A stretch of 64,000 bases of DNA from Vesta saturnalis (GCA_036346205.1 JARFJB010002137.1:801001-865000); one strand, 5' to 3'. Counted from the first letter of the stretch, positions 1-14,930 are shown. Notes: generated by a model not told the origin, from the sequence alone. Numbers and translations: made by a program.

Positions 1-237
1 ACTACTAATGATCTACCTGGCAACATCTATATCTTGTCACAACAATATTCTTTAGAAGTAAGTAGTTGTTAAAAGTTTAAATTTAAGATGAGACTTAAAT
101 TATTTTCACAGTATATCGCATAATTATATTAGTTACGTTTGAATTCATTATTTCAAGAGTGTTTTTGAGGCGTATGTTTTTAGTTTGGGTGCTAAAACTA
201 TTTTAGCTATGTGTTATTTAATTACATTGATTGTATA

Positions 238-1000
238 CACTGTGTCTCTGGGAATTCCCATGTTAAAATAAATTATTGTAAATATTGGCTCCCCTAATTA
301 TTTTACAGTAAAATGTCAAATGTAAAACTTCTTAAGGAAAAAAGGCTGCTTCTTATGTTACAATTGCATTTACATTTGGTTCATCCGTTTTCGAGAAAAT
401 TAGGAAAAACTTTACGGGCTTTCTCGTAACCGGTAACGTTAATAATTTAATTACAATTACGTGGCTTATTAACGTTACCGGTAGATTTGAATAAGTTGAT
501 AATTTTTGAAATTGTTTCTGCACTTGAAATTTTCCGGTTTTGATAACTAGCCGTGTACAAATCTCTGATATTTCTAAGTGAATTGCCAGAGTAATGCCAT
601 TCAATAAATTTTACTTTTTCTTCAATGGTGTAATAATTCATTTTTATAAACAAATTTTTCTTTAAAAAATAATAATCTGTCCCAAATAAAGTTTTAATGA
701 TGAATGAATTGTTTTTGAACAATGAATGATTTACAATGACAATTAATAATTATTGTTAGCATTGTCTGTCTAAAGCACAGCAACCTTGACCAGTTACGAA
801 AAAGCCCTTAAGTTTTTCCTAAATTTCTCGAAAATGGATGAACCAAATGTAAATGCAATTGTAACATAAGAAGCAGCCTTTTTTCCTTAAGAAGTTTTAC
901 ATTTGACATTTTACTGTAAAATAATTAGGGGAGCCAATATTTACAATAGTTTATTTTAACATGGGAATTCCCTATGTCCAGAAATTCAAGAGACACGGTG
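238..1000. mobile_element. Tc1/mariner-type short element with ~200-bp inverted repeats
   Basis: Bases 238-435 return as an inverted copy at about 793-1000; both tips read CAC(T/C)GTGTCTC and are flanked by TA on each side (236-237, 1001-1002), the Tc1/mariner target duplication. One arm carries a 17-base difference after the tip. The 763-bp element keeps only the N-terminal part of a transposase on the minus strand and cannot be autonomous. Boundaries rest on direct comparison of the two arms. Confidence 0.8.
447..641 (-). pseudogene. Transposase N-terminal fragment (helix-turn-helix, mariner type)
   Basis: About 65 residues starting MNYYTIEEKVKFIEWHYSG, with the spacing of the N-terminal helix-turn-helix domain (DUF4817-like) that precedes the DDE domain in many insect Tc1/mariner transposases: a YT.EE.V start, a central S.R....Y, then ISSAETISKII..F and a TGNV turn. 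It stops where the inverted repeat begins, so the whole catalytic domain is missing. It lies inside the 238-1000 element and would at most have bound its own ends. The family call is from pattern, not alignment. Confidence 0.6.
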
Positions 1001-1186
1001 TATGGATTTACTATTTGAAGAAAATTATTTAATAAATTTATCTGTACAAACGTTTTAGAAAGTTTGTTAATTAGGTAAATATACGGAATGTGAAAGGGGC
1101 CTTGAACGTCACATTGTTTATGCAATTTGTTTTTTCTATCTAAAACCAATTTTACGAAAAACGACCTTGGGTAATTAGGTCAAGCA
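1001..1186. other. No gene seen before E1
   Basis: AT-rich sequence between the first mariner element and the E1 promoter. I see no convincing coding segment. A left terminal repeat for E1 that matches its right end was not found here. Confidence 0.4.
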
Positions 1187-1226
1187 TATAAAGCTGATGA
1201 ATCGCTCTGTAACTCCACTTTCAGTT
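1187..1226 (+). promoter_or_regulatory. Candidate core promoter of E1 (TATA + TCAGTT initiator)
   Basis: TATAAA at about 1187-1193 is followed about 31 bases later by TCAGTT at 1221-1226, the spacing and initiator consensus of insect RNA polymerase II promoters. It lies upstream of the first recognisable exons of the decayed polymerase gene. The related complete element has TATAAAAG at 23409-23416 and TTAGTT about 30 bases later. Confidence 0.45.
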
Positions 1227-1413
1227 TATACATCGTGATAAACTGTGCTATAAGGTCAAGTTTATCAATTTCTTTGCTTTTGAAAACTTTCAAGTGTGGT
1301 GTGCTGGCTGATGTCGAGGTAGTGGAAATGTACTAACATATTATTAAACGTATTATTGGTGGTGAAACCATAACAACGAGCGAGTAAGACCGGTTCCAAA
1401 GGCTACGTGCCAG

Positions 1414-4240
<2,827 letters not shown>

Positions 4241-4393
4241 CGTGTAATCTTAACGTATCATTAGAAACGCATTACTCTGTATGGATTTCTTTGGCTGCCC
4301 ACTTGCAGCGTAGAATTAAATAACATTATCGTTTTTACATTAGTAACGTTCTATGAGCCCACAATTGGTGATATTCTCGATTTTGAAGATTTA

Positions 4394-4627
4394 ATGCTAA
4401 ATTACTATTGCATAACAACACCTGAAGATGATGCAGTCGTGAAGGAGGAGGACAAAGAAAATGTGACTGAGACCGGTGACCTGGTTAATGTTAATAGCGA
4501 AAAGGACGCTGTGTCAGAAGATCAACCAGGTAAATCTGCTGCTGGTGCACTGAGAAGGAAGCGCTTACAGAATATCCAACAAATAAGGAGGATGCTACTA
4601 TTACTGATACATAAGATGTGTTCTTAA
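4394..4627 (+). CDS. Small acidic-then-basic protein near the E1 right end
   Basis: A 77-residue open frame starting MLNYYCITTPEDD, rich in Glu and Asp in the first 50 residues and then basic (RRKRLQNIQQIRR). I do not recognise the family. An upstream in-frame stretch (TIGDILDFEDL) suggests the real protein is longer at its N-terminus. A minus-strand frame at 52574-52963 has a similar layout (NYYNITVQEDD, an acidic middle, then RKRRR) and also lies between a CA/TG tract and a subterminal repeat block. That parallel suggests a real Polinton-family accessory gene rather than chance. Function unknown; the basic tail could bind nucleic acid, which is inference only. Confidence 0.4.
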   Translation: MLNYYCITTPEDDAVVKEEDKENVTETGDLVNVNSEKDAVSEDQPGKSAAGALRRKRLQNIQQIRRMLLLLIHKMCS

Positions 4628-4669
4628 AATACTATTACTTAATAAATTATTAGTTAAAAATCCTCTATC

Positions 4670-5281
4670 TTACAATACAGATTCATATTTCCAGTCATAA
4701 CCTGCAGAGACCTAAATACAAATTCAAATTTTCCTCCAATGGGGCCTCGACAAGGGGGTAAAGCCTCGACAGCAAGTTGCGAAGACCTACACATGTCTTA
4801 CAAGTTAGTATTAGGCCCCCTTACTAGAATACAAATTCAAATTTTCCTCCACAACCAATCAGAATGCAGAGAATTAATCCTCCAATCAAAGCCCAGCTGC
4901 TGAGTAGTGGGGCCAAGGACCAACCATAAGACAGCAAAAGGACGAGTCTTACGCGAACCAATCAGGTGTAAGGATGGGTTTGGTTTAGCCTTAAACCCAC
5001 TGTCGCATAACCAATCAGGTAAAAGGAGTCGGTGTGGTCCCGCCTTAATGAAGCCATAAGGGCCCTAACACCCCTCTTAACCCCGCCAAAACGGTTGCTA
5101 GACCTTACCCTATGGGCATCCAACACCCTTAACCAAGGGGTTAGACCGCCCAGGGGTTGAAAGACGCCCTAGAAAAGAAGGCAACCCCACTCTTCGCCCC
5201 ACCTTAGACCCTTACCCACCCCCACTCCTACCACCACAACTATGACGTCACGTCCTCAGTTGCACCCCTTCTACTACTACT
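4670..5281. repeat. Right terminal/subterminal region of Polinton-like copy E1
   Basis: Contains about one and a half copies of the ~115-bp subterminal unit (AAATTCAAATTTTCC, GGGGCCTCGACAAGG, TACAAGTTAGTATTAGGCCC), then a C-rich block, then TGACGTCA at 5243-5250. It ends in CTACTACTACT at 5281, which read from the other strand gives an AGTAGTA start like the 20565 and 40878 termini. The region is related to 41140-41440, 51530-52040 and 5640-5935. The matching left end was not found, so the element is probably truncated on that side. Confidence 0.6.
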
Positions 5282-5639
5282 GTGGAACTGATTGAATTCA
5301 AATGCATACTACCTGGGCGTTTCTACAAGTTTTTTAAGACCGAGGACCACCGCATAAACCAATTGAATGAGCATCTGAAGATTGACGATGTTTCATTAAG
5401 TTTTTTAGGGTCAGCACGGAAAACAATAAATTTAGTATTCAAGTAGAAAATGGTAATATAAAATTACATTGTTATGCGTTACGGTTTTTAATAAAATTCT
5501 TGTTCAGTTGTGCATGAGAATAGTTTTGATAGTGACTTGAACGACAGCGAGATTTAATTCTGACGCATACTTAAAACACTATACATTGTGACTCATAATT
5601 AAAGCCAAAATATATTGTGCGTAACAGAGGGTAGAGACC

Positions 5640-5935
5640 AGGATGCATATGTCATACCTTAAAACTTAGTGTTAGACTCCTTACTTTCCACGATAACCAT
5701 TTCAGGTCCCTGTACTTTTAAAAATATACCACGAGATGGCGCCACAAACAAATTCAAATTTTTGGTCAAGGGGCGAAGGCCTGAGAGTAAGTTGCGCAGC
5801 CCTACACCTGTCTTACAGGTTAGCATTAGGTCCCCTTATTAGAATACAAATTCATTTTTCCAGCCATAACCTGCAGAGACTTAAATGCAAATTAAAATTT
5901 TCCGCCAATGGGGCTTCGACAATGCCCCCAAAAAG
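5640..5935. repeat. Second copy of the Polinton-type subterminal repeat
   Basis: Contains the same landmarks as 4670-4860 in the same orientation: ATGGCGCCACAAACAAATTC, the CTACACCTGTCTTACAGGTT block, CCTTATTAGAATACAAATTC and CCATAACCTGCAGAGAC. An 85-codon frame over it is a by-product of the repeat. It is probably a detached end of another Polinton-like copy. Confidence 0.6.
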
Positions 5936-6103
5936 TTCCGATCACGACAAGAGGCGAAGAGCCGAGAACAAGCTGCGAATCCCTATCCCTTAAAGGGAAA
6001 GTTACTTACCACTGTTTTCAAAGGTTCAGTTTGGCTCGAAGCACCATGGACAACTTAAATGTTTTGAAATATATGCACATGCTTTTTGAATTACTTAGTT
6101 CTA

Positions 6104-6995
6104 AAGGGTAATTCAAAAAGCGCGCCGGTTTTGAGTCCCTCGCCATTTTGTTGTTTATAAAGTTGATATCTGCTAATATTCCGATTTCATTCCGTGTGTC
6201 AAAATGGAACGCTTTTCTACTGAACAACGTGTGTTAATCGTGAAAACGTTTTATGAAAACGGAGAAAATTTTGCAGAAACTGTCCGACGACTTCGTGCGA
6301 TTTTCGGGCGTAATGAAGCTCCGAATGAATCAACAGTGCGCAGACTTATGACAAAGTTTATTGAAACAGGATCAACACTCAACATCAAAAATTCTGGTCG
6401 TCCTAGAACTGGCCGATCTGTTGAAAACATTGCTGTAGTTCGTGATAGTGTCAATAATAGCCCACAGAAATCGGTTCGACGTCGTTCCCAACAATTGGGC
6501 ATAGGGTATTCTTCACTGCGGCGAATTCTTGTGAAGGATCTTCATTACCATCCCTACAACATCCAATTAACCCACGAACTTAAAGTGCCCCATCACCAAA
6601 GGAGACGAGAATTTTTTGACTGGGTTCTGAGAAGACAACAGGAGGACGACGGCACCAAGGTCGTGTGATTTAACCCCATGCGATTTTTTTTCTTTGGGGT
6701 TATGTCAAATCAATGGTTTATGTCAATAAACCCCGAGACATCCGCGAGTTAAAGGAAGAAATTCGACGAGTTATCAACAAAATCGACGTGCAAGTTTGTG
6801 AAGCTGTAATCAACAATTTCAGGAAGAGAGTTTTGGCATGCCAACAAAGTAGAGGGGGACATATACCCGATGTGATTTTCCATTCCTAAATTGGGAAGGT
6901 TTGATTAACAGCTTTATGTTTTTGTAAATGATTTTTTTAAAATAAACTTTGTTTTTTGTTATAGTTAAAACCTGCGCGCTTTTTGAATCACTCTA
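6104..6995 (+). mobile_element. Internally deleted Tc1/mariner element
   Basis: The ends share a TIR core ATTCAAAAAGCGCGC(C/A)GGTTTT (6111- and, inverted, about 6967-6990) and are flanked by TA (6102-6103 and 6996-6997). It encodes the N-terminal and C-terminal parts of a transposase, but the middle of the DDE domain has been removed. It is therefore a non-autonomous derivative of a full-length element of perhaps 1.3 kb. Confidence 0.8.
6204..6889 (+). pseudogene. Mariner-type transposase lacking its catalytic middle
   Basis: The start MERFSTEQRVLIVKTFYENG opens a DUF4817-like helix-turn-helix, followed by a second HTH with SPQKSVRRRSQQLGIGYSSL (residues about 95-115) and the HYHPYNIQLTHEL linker typical of insect mariner-type transposases. 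The open frame ends at 6668. Directly after, another frame holds the family C-terminus: the SCDLTPCDFF block with the third catalytic Asp region, WGYVKSMVYVNKP, and a tail to the stop at 6889, itself interrupted by one extra T in a run of eight. The first two catalytic aspartates are absent. The product could still bind ends, but not cut. Confidence 0.8.
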
Positions 6996-6999
6996 TATA

Positions 7000-9330
7000 A
7001 ACTGTAAATAGATAAATAATTAAGTAAGTGAAATTACAAGAACATTTAAAATTATGAAAAGGTTCTTTAAACTGCATAAAAGTCAAAACTAGACAAAGTC
7101 TGAGTTGAATAAGTTAAATAAATGAAATGTGCAAAGTTGCAACCATAAATAAACATAAATGTAAAATGAATAAAATTAAGATTAAACTGCTGAAATAACA
7201 TGACTGTTAATAATTGAAATTAACACAAAACTGTTTACAGTAATTGAAAGTGTTGCAGTTCTGAAGATTTTAACAAAAATTTAAATTGTTTAATGTACCT
7301 ATGTACCTATTATAATGAATTGCGTGTTTCATAAATTTTTAAAATATCAAACTGTTTGTCCTCCTTTCCCTACCACTCTGTCTGTTTATAATGTAGAAAC
7401 TTCATTTTACACATGCCCTTGTCATAAGAAGTCAAAGCACGTAGGCAAAATTTAAAGTCCATACGGTTCGCACTTCTTTAAATAGTTGTACATAATTGTA
7501 CTTACTTAAAATTATTTTTTATTTACTTCAAATTTTCTATATCGATTCGTACAAGCCTTGCCAATCTGTAAAAAGAAGCCATCAGTATTAAAAGTTGTGA
7601 GATACAAATTTATAGGAGGTACCTATTGTGCATATATTGAATATTTGTGGGACAAGTAAAAAATATTTTTTCTAATACGTCGTTTATCAAATCCAAATGG
7701 GTATTATATTGCTTCCCTGTATGAAACTGAAACTGAACTTTTCATTTTTTGATGTTGATAAATTGTGCTCATATTTATTATGATTGGGAGGTACTAATGG
7801 CAATGGCAATGTCGTCAGCCCTAAATCTTATTACAAGGGTTTGTCAATGATTACAAATTTAATTGTAATGTTTGGCTGTGTTTTGAATTAAATTATACAA
7901 AATAGAAAAAAATATTTAAAAAACTCGTTTCGTATGACCTTTATCGCACTCGTGCTATAGAAAATTCACCTGTCCGCGGTTCGTTCTCTAAAATTGATGT
8001 CCCGCGAAGATATGTGTCATTTGATACTTGTTATTTATATACTATTATAATCTTAAATTTACCCCCTTCTGAATGCTACATTTATGTCTACCATTGTTTT
8101 GTATTAGATTAGTCGATAATCTATGTGACTCTAGTTTGTTCGAACATAATGTTCACGCTAGAAAGTTCAGTTTCTGTCTCTAAACATAATACCCCTGTGG
8201 TTCCAAAATAATTTCAACATAAGTTTTTCATTTTAAACAAGTTGATAAGATTCCATGAGGATTGGATAATTATGTTTTTATTGTTACATTTAGTTTTTTT
8301 TTTAATCTAGGTTAGTATTTGTACAAGCAGGGTGTTTCATACCTAAGTATATTTTGATATTTTTAAAATGACCTTAATGTGATTCGGTAAGAATAATTAA
8401 GAAAATCTAGTTAGGTATTTTAGTTTTAATAGAACGTTAGTTTGGTATGCATACCTATATTCGTATAGAAAAAAAATATTTTACATTATGTGCACAGTTG
8501 CTATTTCTAGCCAAATTCTATTGGGTGTGAAGCCATAAAAATCTGTCTGTAGGATAAATTTGCGCAGAAGCATAATCAGATCCACCTATTTCGCTATGGT
8601 GCCGTACATTCTTTCAAAACATTGGAGATCCCCACCACTTTTGTAAATCTAGATCAATAGATAGAATGCCAAACATTTTGAACGAATAGGAAATAGTTAC
8701 ACACTGCTTTCATAATTTACAGAACTACGCGTTATTGTACAATTTATAAATATAAATTACAATATTATTTAATAAACTCACATTGAGAATGAGTAACTTA
8801 ACTAATTATAAATTACGTAATAGGTAATCAATATTAATTGAATTACCTTTAGACAATATAATAATAAAAAGTTTAAGCCTTACAGCATACAATTTTATCA
8901 AAATGAAATCAAATTTTTAGTGTACAAAGGTTCTTTATACTTATTAATTCAGATATCACATTTGAGCATTTACCTGTGGTACCGTTTTGCGTACATAACT
9001 ACAGTACATCCAGAAAGTTTTGAATCGTTATATTATTAGAGGTAGTTATTTAATCAACGTGTGCGTTAATAGGGTCAATTAACAACTCAGACTATCAGTC
9101 GAGGTTGTTAAACGCCAATTAACACCAAGTTCCTTTCAATATTTTTCAGTCAATCACCCCTTTCAAACTAATTAATTGTGATTTTTACCTTCCAACCTAC
9201 ATATACATATGTGGGTATAGAAGATTATGCAATCGACTTTTTTTTCACTATCGCTAAATCGACTTATTAGCTCATTTTACTACTGTTGGCCAAGTTTGGA
9301 CAAGATTGGACATCATGTCTGGATGTCTGT
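7000..9330. other. No gene seen
   Basis: About 2.3 kb of AT-rich sequence with no open frame that resembles a known family on either strand. A CAGGGTGTTTCAT motif near 8328 resembles a mariner-type tip but has no visible partner. Confidence 0.5.
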
Positions 9331-9528
<198 letters not shown>

Positions 9529-10007
9529 TTAGTATCTACGATAATTCCAGAACGTACTGGAAATTTTGTATTTAAGCTTGTTTTCATTTGGCTAAGACCT
9601 GATTAGATATTGGGAGAAATCCAGAAACGGAGAAGGGGGGTTTATTATGGGCAGTTTTTGGTTTTTATTAAATATTTCTAAAACAGCTGCATATTTCAAA
9701 GATATAAACATACCTAGATATAGACCTTAAACTCATCGATTAATTATGTTCTATGCAATTTTTTGATATGACGCGGAATTTAGAGATAAAAGAACTCCTA
9801 CGGTAGAATTTAATTGAATTTTTTTCAATATCTGGTTAACGATAAATTTTATAAGAAAAAGTGTAGACTTTTACTTAAATTTTCTTTATGAAGTTTGTTA
9901 ATGTAAAGCGAAATAAATGTAAAAATTAAATAAATATGATTGAAAATGCTGAAGCTGTATTAGCGATATTTTTATAGAAGCAGGAGGCTTTGGAATTTTT
10001 TTTACGT

Positions 10008-10110
10008 TAACATGTATCTGTCTATTAATCTTCATCTGACATGAAGTTTTAAACGTCACTCTGACATACATTATTGTTTCTGTTTTTACAATGTTGCCTG
10101 TTTTCGTTAT
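10008..10110. repeat. Dispersed repeat, copy 1
   Basis: Shares the block CATGAAGTTTTAAACGTC, a TCTGACATA(C/T) step and TACAATGTTGCCTGTTTTC with 12590-12670 in direct orientation, and more weakly with 22685-22765. Copies 1 and 2 lie on either side of the transposase relic at 10880-12240 and might be its flanks, or an independent short repeat. Confidence 0.5.
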
Positions 10111-10879
10111 AGATGAATAAAAAAGAGGTTGCATAGTTATAGTTGAAATTGCACGAACTAAGTTTTAGGTTCATTAAATCAACAAAGTATCTTTTAGTTA
10201 ATATTTTTATCGGCAGGTCTCTCCACATAAAATGTCAAAGAAAATTGAAAATTATTGAATGTTTTTTTATATTTTAAGCTAGAAAAATTATCCATTATTT
10301 CCATTAATTTTATTGATTGAGTCAAAAATATTTTGCTGCGACAGTAAATTGGTATAATTTAGGACATGGTTTGATTATATTTACATACCATCTTAATACA
10401 TAACCTATACATTTGTAAGTAAACAAATACTTTTTTTGTTTATTATGAATTAAATCATTTCAGGTGGAAAAATTGATAAAAGTTGCAATTAGTTTATTAT
10501 TCTCAAGATTTATAAAAGCCTTTCTATTGCTTTGTAATCGGCATAATTCTTGTAGATACTTTACCATAACATAAATATCGATACATTTGTGATTATTTCA
10601 TTCTTGTAGAATAAAGTGTGTACAGTGTAATGTAGATGTTTAATATAATTTAGCACACAGTTTAAATAGATTTCATATTGCTGCAAGTTAAATTAAAAGC
10701 AATTTACATAAATCAGTGCATGTATTCAGCCCACCTGTTGAAGATTTATCAATATGTTATGCAAAAATTAGAATATTTATATTACATTTGAACTGAAACA
10801 TTTAAATTAAAAAAAATTATTCACTGTCATTGGAATCTTTATCAGATACAATTAATAGTTGCACAACGTCAAAACTCTA

Positions 10880-12240
10880 ACACAGACACTTCGGCACGTT
10901 TAATGCATTTCTGCCAATATGTCCCATCAATTCGTTGCAAGGATTCCATCCATGTTTCTTTTATATGGTCTTCCTATATTTTTGTTGTAGTGTTATTTGC
11001 GGTTTGCCCACACCAGTTCAATTGGATTAAATAGACAGTGAAATGGTGGTAACCGTAATACTCTGTGTCCACACTTGTGTGCTATTTCATCGATTTCCTA
11101 CACCTTTGGTATAGCATTATCTGCAACTAAATGCAGTAAACATGCTAGGATCATAAGCTAAGTTGTGCTTTAATAGAAAATTACATGTCTATTGATTCTT
11201 AGATGAATTATTTGGAATTTTTTCTAGAAGTTTGGAATGATAACTAGCATTGTCCATTACAATTGAATATGGTTCTTTTAAGTTTGCAATTAAATTATTT
11301 TCAAACCATTTTGTGAGCAACTCCGCACACATATTTCCATGATAGTCTGCACTTTGTGACTTTGTAGAAAACAAAAGTGAAGCATCGGAAATAAATCCAT
11401 CTTCATTACTACTATAAATCTAAAAAACAGTTATTTTATTAGGAATTATAATGTAATAACAAAATTACAACAAACCTTTTTCCTTCGCACATTGGCTTCT
11501 TCTTTACGCTTTCCTTAGATTTATCACGCCAGCTTATTTTGTGCGATCCTTGACAGAAAATCCAAGTTTCATCTAAGAATTTATTTTTGTAATATTCTCT
11601 TAATAATCGTACACAATTGACAGCAATATGTGATTATTCCAGTAAACCTCTCCTACCATTATCTACTTTAGATGAAAAGCCAATGGAATGTAAGACGCGT
11701 CTTAAACTTGATCTACTGAAATCGAAAACTTGACTATTGCTTATTCTTTTTTAACGATGCCAGCGTATCATGTATACCTACAAAACAGGTATAGTACTAG
11801 ACATGTTTGTATTTACATTTTGAATGCATTTCATAATTTTTCTCTTTACAGCACCATTCACATAGTCATCAACTTCGGTGGACTTAGATTTCGTACATTT
11901 TCTCCACCTGGCTGGTGACTGTGGAGGTTTATTTTCTTTTTTGGGCTTCTGTAACCCTTTTTTTATAGCACTAACTGTATTTATACTAACCCCACATACT
12001 TTAGACGTGCGCTAAAAGTAGTCCTTCCAAGTATCATGTTTTACACAATAATATACTACATACCTGCATAACAGATTTAAATGGAACGAGTGTCCCTTGA
12101 TTGTCACGCTCCCGTTTAAAATAATTAAGCACGTTCATAACTACGAGCTGTGCTTGAGATTTAAAGTGATTATTACGCAGCATATCTAAAATTTTGTAAA
12201 TTTTATATAAATTATGTAAAAATGTTACCAAATTACCGAT
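10880..12240 (-). pseudogene. Decayed DDE_3-like transposase
   Basis: Minus-strand pieces in order: an N-terminal segment at 12231-12060 with VVMNVLNYFKRERDNQGTLV (the usual start of a large insect DDE family), a CGVSINTVSAIKKG helix-turn-helix at about 12000-11950, then LLTKWFENNLIANL..YSIVMDNASYHS at 11310-11230 with the catalytic D of the MDNA.YHS motif, and YHCLFNPIELVWA near 11030-10990 with the third acidic residue. Several stops and frame changes separate them. A second relic of the same family lies at 40225-40740 and an N-terminal fragment of a similar type at 43200-43505. Confidence 0.7.
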
Positions 12241-12589
12241 AATTCACTGTACAAGTTGTAGATAGTTTTGAAAAAAAACTGTTTTTTATAAAAAGTAAAG
12301 CAAAAACAATAATTTCAAAAATTGACAGGAGGGATGCTGCTTCTTAATCACGACACACGTTTTAGTGCGCTAATATAAATTGTACAGCAGATTTATGTGT
12401 TTATTGCCATCCTTCTCTTATACATGTAGTTGAGAGAGAGATACAAAAATAAGTAATTTTATTATAGAGATCGATGAGTCATATCCAACTTTATTTCAAT
12501 CAAACCTTATCCTAAAAAAATTAAAATTAAGATTATTTCATTTCTTTTAATTTTATAAAAATTATATAAAAATTAGCATCTAAATGTCT

Positions 12590-12670
12590 ATTAACCTCTG
12601 TCTGTCATGAAGTTTTAAACGTCTGTTTGATATGGATTATTGTTTTTGCGTTTACAATGTTGCCTATTTC
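12590..12670. repeat. Dispersed repeat, copy 2
   Basis: Direct repeat of 10008-10110: GTCTATTAACCTCTGTCTGTCATGAAGT..., then TTTACAATGTTGCC. See copy 1. Confidence 0.5.
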
Positions 12671-12739
12671 CCTGGTGACACGGCGTGCTGTAGTTGTCAC
12701 TGAATTGTTAGAGTTTGAAGCGATTGATGGCAATTTGGT

Positions 12740-13500
12740 TTAATTAATTGTCACCCATTCAACAGCCTTCATAGCAGATTGCTTGCAAGTTGCAGGCGGA
12801 TACAATTGTACATCATTCCCTGAATGGTTTATGGAGGATGTTGATGAAGGTGTTAAAGAAGTGAGAGAAAGCGTCCTTTTGATCCAGCGAGGTTGAATAT
12901 TTTAGGTAAAGCACTTAAAACTATAGGTGAGTGAACTAATGAACTTGATTTTGCTGCGTATCAGTCAAGTAATTTATGTCCCTGTAGCTATTACTATAGG
13001 GTTCCAGCTAAAGATTCTTTTTCATTTCAATTTTTATGGTATTCCCTTTTGCTAAGTCGTGCAAGGTAAAGTTTATAAAAGTAATTGCATAAACGCTGAA
13101 GAGAGGTTGGTGACCTCGTCATAATGTCCATCTTCCATCATGTAATTTAAGAGGATTCTCTGCAGCGATTGGGGTCCCTCGAAGTGGACGGTTCATCCAG
13201 TCGATGATTGTACACCACAATAGTGTAATTTGTCATATGATTCTGGAATTGGCCGGTGTAGTCAATCATCCGTCTATTATTCGATGGTTTTTGCATTTAG
13301 GCGTGGAACCAGTATATCAAAACAAGCCTAAGTATTTTCTCGCAAAGCTATTGCCATAACTAGTGCTCTGGCGAGGCACAAGATGTTTGACGATCAACCT
13401 TTCTTTCTTCTGCGAAATCCTCAAAATAGACTCCTGCCGTCTTCTGTACATCCATATGATTCTAGATATGCCAATGAAGTATAAAATATTGCAAACTGCA
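12740..13500 (+). other. Unassigned region with broken frames
   Basis: Several short plus-strand stretches look protein-like, for example AFIADCLQVAGGYNCTSF near 12760 and SIIRWFLHLGVEPVYQNKP near 13270, but they are interrupted and I do not recognise them. They may be the 5' part of the pogo-like relic that follows or a separate decayed element. Confidence 0.25.
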
Positions 13501-14345
13501 AAAGCAAGAAGACAATGTCGCGAAGAGGATCTAGTAGCCGCATTTCAAACTATTCTGGTAATATTACTACAAACGAAGCATCTGGTACTTTTAGAGTGCC
13601 ACCTTGGATTTTACGCCGGCGAAGAAAATCTAAAACTAATGAAGATCTTCTGGGGCCTGAAGGTTGTTTGGGTAGTACTGATGAAAAGCGATTGGTAAAT
13701 CACACACAAAGATGTGGATCCTGCTCACGAATCAATAAGAACTGATCAGCTTGCGAAACAATTTCAAATTAGCCATATATATTCAACGCAAGACTAAAAT
13801 AAGAGACTACGATTGGTCCAATTCAGTTTTGTCTACAAATTCAAAAAATAGTACAAATAAACGCAAGTAGTGTCTATTTCGAAAGGGGAGTACCTGAATA
13901 ACAATTTTTTTTGACTAGTTTTTAACTTGAACGAAGCTGGATTTTAAATTAATAATGCGCTGGGTGCTGTTGTTGGTAGTAAAGGGGACAAAGATGTTCA
14001 TCTACTTAGCTCTAACTGAGACGAAAACGCAGAAATAATTTTCTACTGTAATGCAGAAGGATATTTCCTGCCACCAGTGGTTATCTTTCAAAGCGTTACA
14101 AAAAAAACGAAAATTTGGGAATGGAGTGCATCCAGGATTGGCAGTGTTCATGAACAAAAATCTTCTTACATCTTCTTAGACTATATAAGTTGCAGCAGAA
14201 ACACTTTGTTCCGAAGAATTCTCAGGTTTAACCTTTTTAACCCTCGAAGGACATTCGTCTCACAGAAATGTTATTGATGTGCTCACTTTCGCAGAACAAA
14301 GTATATATTAGTATGTTTACCCAGTCATACTACTCAAGCCCTTCA
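13500..14345 (+). pseudogene. Decayed pogo/Tigger-like transposase (DDE_1)
   Basis: Two overlapping frames at 13515-13745 end in DEKRLVNHTQRC, which resembles the CENPB-type DNA-binding region of pogo transposases. From about 13930, NLNEAGF..., GAVVGSKGDKDVHLLS and FYCNAEGYFLPPVVIFQSV (14044-14096) match the first part of the DDE_1 catalytic domain, where the first Asp (DETGF in active members) is N-E-A-G-F here. The next part (about 14250-14345) reads as HRNVIDVLTFAEQ and LPSHTTQALQ, typical of the later DDE_1 motif. Multiple stops show that it is dead. Confidence 0.6.
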
Positions 14346-14759
14346 GCTCCCAGAGAGGTAGTTTAAAAAAATTATTATTTTTTATATTTGTGGGCGACAC
14401 ATACGTAAATGTTGGGCATCTCTATGTACAATTGCGGCGAAGGAAAATTTACCACTATCATGTTGCTATTGAAAATCATTGACGTACGAACTTCATTAAA
14501 ATGAAAGCTCTGTCCCCATAGGGTGTCACTCTGCCATTAATTAATTGCATTCTGATACGCCACTGTAAATGAACTTCATATTTACATAAAAAGCCCTATT
14601 CTAAAATTTCAAAAAAAAAAGATTGCTAGATAAACGTAAGTGGTAACTTTTCCGTGGCCGCAACCATACATCAACTACTAAATTAGCATTACCTGTCACT
14701 AGAGTTTTGCCTTACTAAAGGAATTTCACCTTTAGTAACGGATCTTTAACGTGTCAATC

Positions 14760-14930
14760 ACCGCATTGATAGGGGACCTACAGTTTTACTTCCTATCTGA
14801 GAAGAAGGACTGCTTTGGTTTTGTTTTAGAAAAACGGCTACCTCTGGCAAGTTTGAAACCGCACCGCTCAGGTAAAAGGCGAACACTCTAACCATTCCAC
14901 CACCAGGGAAGCTAAAGAAAATTATTATTA
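14760..14930 (-). repeat. tRNA-derived SINE-like repeat
   Basis: On the minus strand an A-box-like TGGTGGAATGGTTAGAG and a B-box-like GGTTTCAAACTTGCC lie at tRNA spacing. A body follows with CCAAAGCAGTCC and GTAGGTCCCCTATCAATG. This layout (tRNA head, short body) is that of an insect SINE. I saw no clear target duplication. Confidence 0.5.

Noticed and set aside
1322..1327. GTGGAA at 1322-1327 as the partner of GTGGAA after the E1 right tip (5282-5287)
   Set aside because: The sequence after 1327 does not begin AGTAGT and has no inverted match to the right end. A six-base match within several kb is expected by chance.
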